Shown here: in pieces, positions 61,531-64,000 of the stretch
Layout of the letters: each line of letters begins with the position of its first letter
How positions within the stretch are numbered: position 1 is the stretch's first letter
Source: Ordospora colligata OC4
Taxonomy: Eukaryota > Microsporidia > Ordosporidae
DNA length: 64,000 nt
Direction: 5' to 3'
Assembly (NCBI RefSeq): GCF_000803265.1
Contig: NW_014575404.1
Location: forward strand, 62,001-126,000
Notes under the pieces: generated by a model
Database searches by the model: none
What the model was told of the DNA's origin: nothing
What the model saw: only the letters and a program-made list of their open reading frames with translations
Made by a program: the position numbers and the translations under genes

Positions 61531-63366
61531 ATGGGCATGGAAGCAAGAACTGAATTACCAAAGCACAATGGAAGCATAAGTGCACAGGATGGAGAATGTG
61601 ACAATGGTATATTTGAGTTAATGACAGAGATTGGTGTGTCTGTGTATCTTAATTTTACATCTGATGAACATCTGAATGAATACATAGGGAAGGGAGATGA
61701 GAGAATCAGGTTCTTGACTGGATTTTCTGGATCAAATGGAATTGCAGTGACATGCAAGAGTTCGGTGCTGTATACAGACTCAAGGTATTACATACAAGCC
61801 ATGAATGAAATGAAAGCTTATAAACTGAAGAGGATGGGAGAGGACGAGAGAATTGAAGAATACATTGAGTCTATGTGTGAAAACAAGCGGGTGGGTGTGT
61901 GTGCAAAGCTTATAAGTTCTAAGATGTATGATGATCTTGAGAAAAAGCTTACAAAGAAAGGAGTGAAGCTTATGAACGTTGATGTTGATTTGGTTGATTG
62001 TTTATGGAATAACAGACCATCCAGGATATTCAATGAAGTGTATAGCATTGAAGACAAGATGATTTGTGAGTATCAGATGCAGCTAGTGAAGATGTGCAAT
62101 AATGAAGATTATAAAAGAAAGCTTGAACATGAAATTAGTGAGAAAAGTACAAGTGTTGTTGGAATGACATATAAATTGAAGTTGCAGAAGATACAAGATA
62201 TTATTGGAGGGAAGACGCTTGTTATAACTGATCTTGATACGATTGCATGGGTGTTTAATCTGAGAGGATCTGACATAATGTATAACCCGGTTTTTTATTC
62301 GTATTGCTTGATTTCTGCAGATATTGTGAAACTGTTTGTGAATTGGAAGCTTGATATTGATGATGTTGAAGTTCATCCATACGATAGGTTTGAAGAGCAT
62401 GCTCGACGTGTTGATGGGGAAGTGCTTGTGTCTGGAAGATGTAATGTATATGTACGAAGTATGTTTGAGAATGTTGAGTATACAGGAAGCATAAGACAAC
62501 TCCAGTCAATCAAGACTGATGTAGAGATTGCAGGATTTTACCTGGCGTATACTTATGATGGAATAGCTCTTACAAGGCTATTTGAGTGGATAGACGAGAA
62601 TCTTGATGAAGGTATAACAGAAGAGAAGGTTGCAGATAAACTAGATGAGATAAAAAAGGAGTTTGGTGGATATGTGCAGCCGAGCTTTGGTACGATTGTT
62701 GGGGGAGGACCTAACGGAGCGATTGTGCATCACAAAGCTGGATCCAAGGTGCTTCATAGGAGTGAACTTATCTTGATTGATAGCGGATCTCAATATGTAT
62801 TTGGAACAACAGATACAACAAGAACAATGCATTTTGGAGTGCCTAATAGTGAACAGAAAAGAAATTATACACTTGTTCTGAAGGGACAGCTGAGAGCAAT
62901 GCAGATGAGGTTCAAGGCCAGTATGCCTGCATCATCACTTGACACCTTGTCTAGAATGGACCTAATGAAGGAAGGACTGGATTATGGTCACGCGACGGGA
63001 CATGGAGTTGGACATTTCTTGTGTGTGCATGAATCGCCACCCAGCATATCAAGTAATAGCAATGAGACATTGATTCCAGGAATGGTTTTTTCTATTGAGC
63101 CAGGATACTACAAGGAAGGGGAATATGGAATAAGAATTGAGAATCTAGTAAGTATAACTGGTGCTGATAGTGGATTTAACGATGTTACAAATCTTACACT
63201 TGTTCCATATCAGCTCAAGATGATTGACATGTGCCTGATTAATGATGAAGAAATTGAACATCTGAATAAAATCAACCTCAGAATTAGAGAATCATTAGAG
63301 CCTTTCATGATTGGTTTACCAGGCCACAAATTCTTGATTGAAAACACAATGCCTATTCAAAAATAG
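61531..63366 (+). CDS. Xaa-Pro aminopeptidase (XPNPEP1 type)
   Basis: The enzyme removes N-terminal residues before proline. The 611-residue protein has the three-domain layout of the aminopeptidase P family: two creatinase-N-like domains, then the M24 metallopeptidase core. Dinuclear metal ligands are visible in LIDSGSQYVFGTTDTTRTM (two Asp), HATGHGVGHFL (His), FSIEPGYY (Glu) and YGIRIEN (Glu). It has no signal peptide, so it is probably cytosolic. The frame opens at an ATG at 61483; CCC lies 3 bases before the ATG at 61531, which is preferred. Confidence 0.92.
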   Translation: MGMEARTELPKHNGSISAQDGECDNGIFELMTEIGVSVYLNFTSDEHLNEYIGKGDERIRFLTGFSGSNGIAVTCKSSVLYTDSRYYIQAMNEMKAYKLKRMGEDERIEEYIESMCENKRVGVCAKLISSKMYDDLEKKLTKKGVKLMNVDVDLVDCLWNNRPSRIFNEVYSIEDKMICEYQMQLVKMCNNEDYKRKLEHEISEKSTSVVGMTYKLKLQKIQDIIGGKTLVITDLDTIAWVFNLRGSDIMYNPVFYSYCLISADIVKLFVNWKLDIDDVEVHPYDRFEEHARRVDGEVLVSGRCNVYVRSMFENVEYTGSIRQLQSIKTDVEIAGFYLAYTYDGIALTRLFEWIDENLDEGITEEKVADKLDEIKKEFGGYVQPSFGTIVGGGPNGAIVHHKAGSKVLHRSELILIDSGSQYVFGTTDTTRTMHFGVPNSEQKRNYTLVLKGQLRAMQMRFKASMPASSLDTLSRMDLMKEGLDYGHATGHGVGHFLCVHESPPSISSNSNETLIPGMVFSIEPGYYKEGEYGIRIENLVSITGADSGFNDVTNLTLVPYQLKMIDMCLINDEEIEHLNKINLRIRESLEPFMIGLPGHKFLIENTMPIQK

Positions 63367-63554
63367 TAAGGCTGGTTTATGTGCAGATAATAATCTGAGG
63401 TAATAGTTGATATGCTTGCGCATTGATATAAGTAAAAGTATGCTTATAAACAGTTTTCTAGATGTATTTTCTAAAGATTTATTTGACAAGTGTTTGTGTG
63501 CTTTATGGAGCAAACTTCATTCGCATACAATTAACCGAGTGCTGTATAGATTAC

Positions 63555-64000
63555 TCATACCTCATACATGGGCGGATCGATCAGATCATACAGCAGATTG
63601 ATGTTCTTTTTGCACAGTGGACATGTGTCCTTTAGATCAAGCCATTCATCAATGCACTCCTGGTGGAAATGATGCCCACACGGCAGCAGCTTCAGCTTAG
63701 TGCCTGGCACGTAGTTATCAAAACATATGGTGCAATGATAAGTGTCGTCTGACAGGTCGTTTTGGTCCTTGTACAATATCTCCTGTAACTTTGGCTTGAT
63801 AAATGTTATCAAAAACAACAGCAGCATAATTGCAAGCAGCGGCGCTATGAATGCCACGAATCCAAGTGTGATGAATACTGCAGACGTGTAGTACAGCAGT
63901 GGGTTTGTCACATTACAGTTCTTGCACTCCTGCAGCCATCCAAACCCAATTAAGTACCAAAATAACAGTAGAATCTCTGTAAAGTTCGACAGCAGATTAG
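63555..64000 (-). CDS. Membrane RING-H2 ubiquitin ligase, 5' end outside window
   Basis: The frame is open to the right edge of the window, so the N-terminus is missing; 147 residues are visible. Two or three hydrophobic segments come first (ILLLFWYLIGFGWL, and about 25 residues in AVFITLGFVAFIAPLLAIML), then a RING-H2 finger: C-x2-C (HCTICFDN), C-x-H-x2-H (PCGHHFH) and C-x2-C (CIDEWLDLKDTCPLC). The tail is short. This is an ER or endosomal membrane ligase by layout; the specific family is not certain. Confidence 0.85.
   Translation of the reverse strand, partial: NLLSNFTEILLLFWYLIGFGWLQECKNCNVTNPLLYYTSAVFITLGFVAFIAPLLAIMLLLFLITFIKPKLQEILYKDQNDLSDDTYHCTICFDNYVPGTKLKLLPCGHHFHQECIDEWLDLKDTCPLCKKNINLLYDLIDPPMYEV

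Noticed and set aside
1..64000. Bacterial-style genes starting at GTG or TTG, operons, insertion sequences or CRISPR arrays
   Set aside because: All frames that began with GTG or TTG have an ATG shortly downstream at a better place. Gene families are eukaryotic, and no transposase, terminal inverted repeats or spaced direct-repeat array was seen.

Overview
The window looks like a stretch of nuclear chromosome from a microsporidian, an intracellular fungal-lineage parasite. The evidence is eukaryotic gene content (CCT chaperonin, proteasome RPN1 and RPN8, Mediator, TFIIH, TFIIS, HSF, ERO1, GPI synthesis, exocyst, HECT ligase), almost no introns, proteins shorter than their yeast or human relatives, intergenic gaps often below 100 bp, and a CCC triplet within about 20 bases upstream of most start codons, a feature described for Encephalitozoon-type microsporidia. 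Genus cannot be fixed from sequence reading alone. One spliceosomal intron and one tRNA intron are visible, so the lineage probably still splices. I count 56 protein genes (two cut by the window edges) and three tRNAs. No rRNA, transposon or CRISPR array was seen.

Layout. 1-8 kb: CCT2 (3' end missing), a NIC96/NUP93-like nucleoporin, an unknown gene, a ZGRF1/Mte1-domain protein, NOC2, an ER TPR/J-like protein and a 59-residue membrane protein. 8-14 kb: uS14, a membrane protein, uS7, an unknown 123-residue protein, a head-to-head pair whose start codons overlap (99-residue coiled coil and two-RRM protein), tRNA-Lys, ERO1, TFIIS and a KH protein. 14-25 kb: tRNA-Ile(AAU), PP2A B56, sugar transporter, ADA2, BUB1/MAD3, DEAH helicase, DHHC palmitoyltransferase, AN1 zinc finger, SSL1 and an orphan. 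25-36 kb: tyrosine phosphatase, RPN1, class 3 lipase, eL27, MED22-like, a tandem repeat, topoisomerase II and a Lys-rich protein. 36-45 kb: two unknowns, SLC41 Mg transporter, HSF, a large Cys-rich membrane protein, VMA21-like, RPN8 and GPI1. 45-52.6 kb: SEC10-like, uS2, tRNA-Ile(UAU) with intron, DIM1, a propeller-like protein, a half ABC transporter with an altered ATPase site, and intron-containing PTRHD1. 52.6-64 kb: UBE3A-like ligase with AZUL domain, an orphan, KRR1, a helical-repeat protein, HUT1, PCC1, UTP23, lysyl-tRNA synthetase, Xaa-Pro aminopeptidase and a RING-H2 membrane protein (N-terminus missing).

Functionally this is mostly housekeeping. Ribosome synthesis is represented by uS2, uS7, uS14, eL27, NOC2, KRR1, UTP23 and DIM1; protein quality control by CCT2, RPN1, RPN8, UBE3A-like, RING, HSF and AN1; ER and secretion by ERO1, the J-like protein, DHHC, GPI1, HUT1, VMA21-like and SEC10; and transcription by TFIIS, SSL1, ADA2 and Mediator-like genes. 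There are no operons. Genes are packed divergently or convergently, several divergent pairs share 20-41 bp promoters, one pair shares its start site, and two convergent genes overlap at their 3' ends. Many gene starts given here use the ATG just downstream of a CCC motif rather than the longest open frame.
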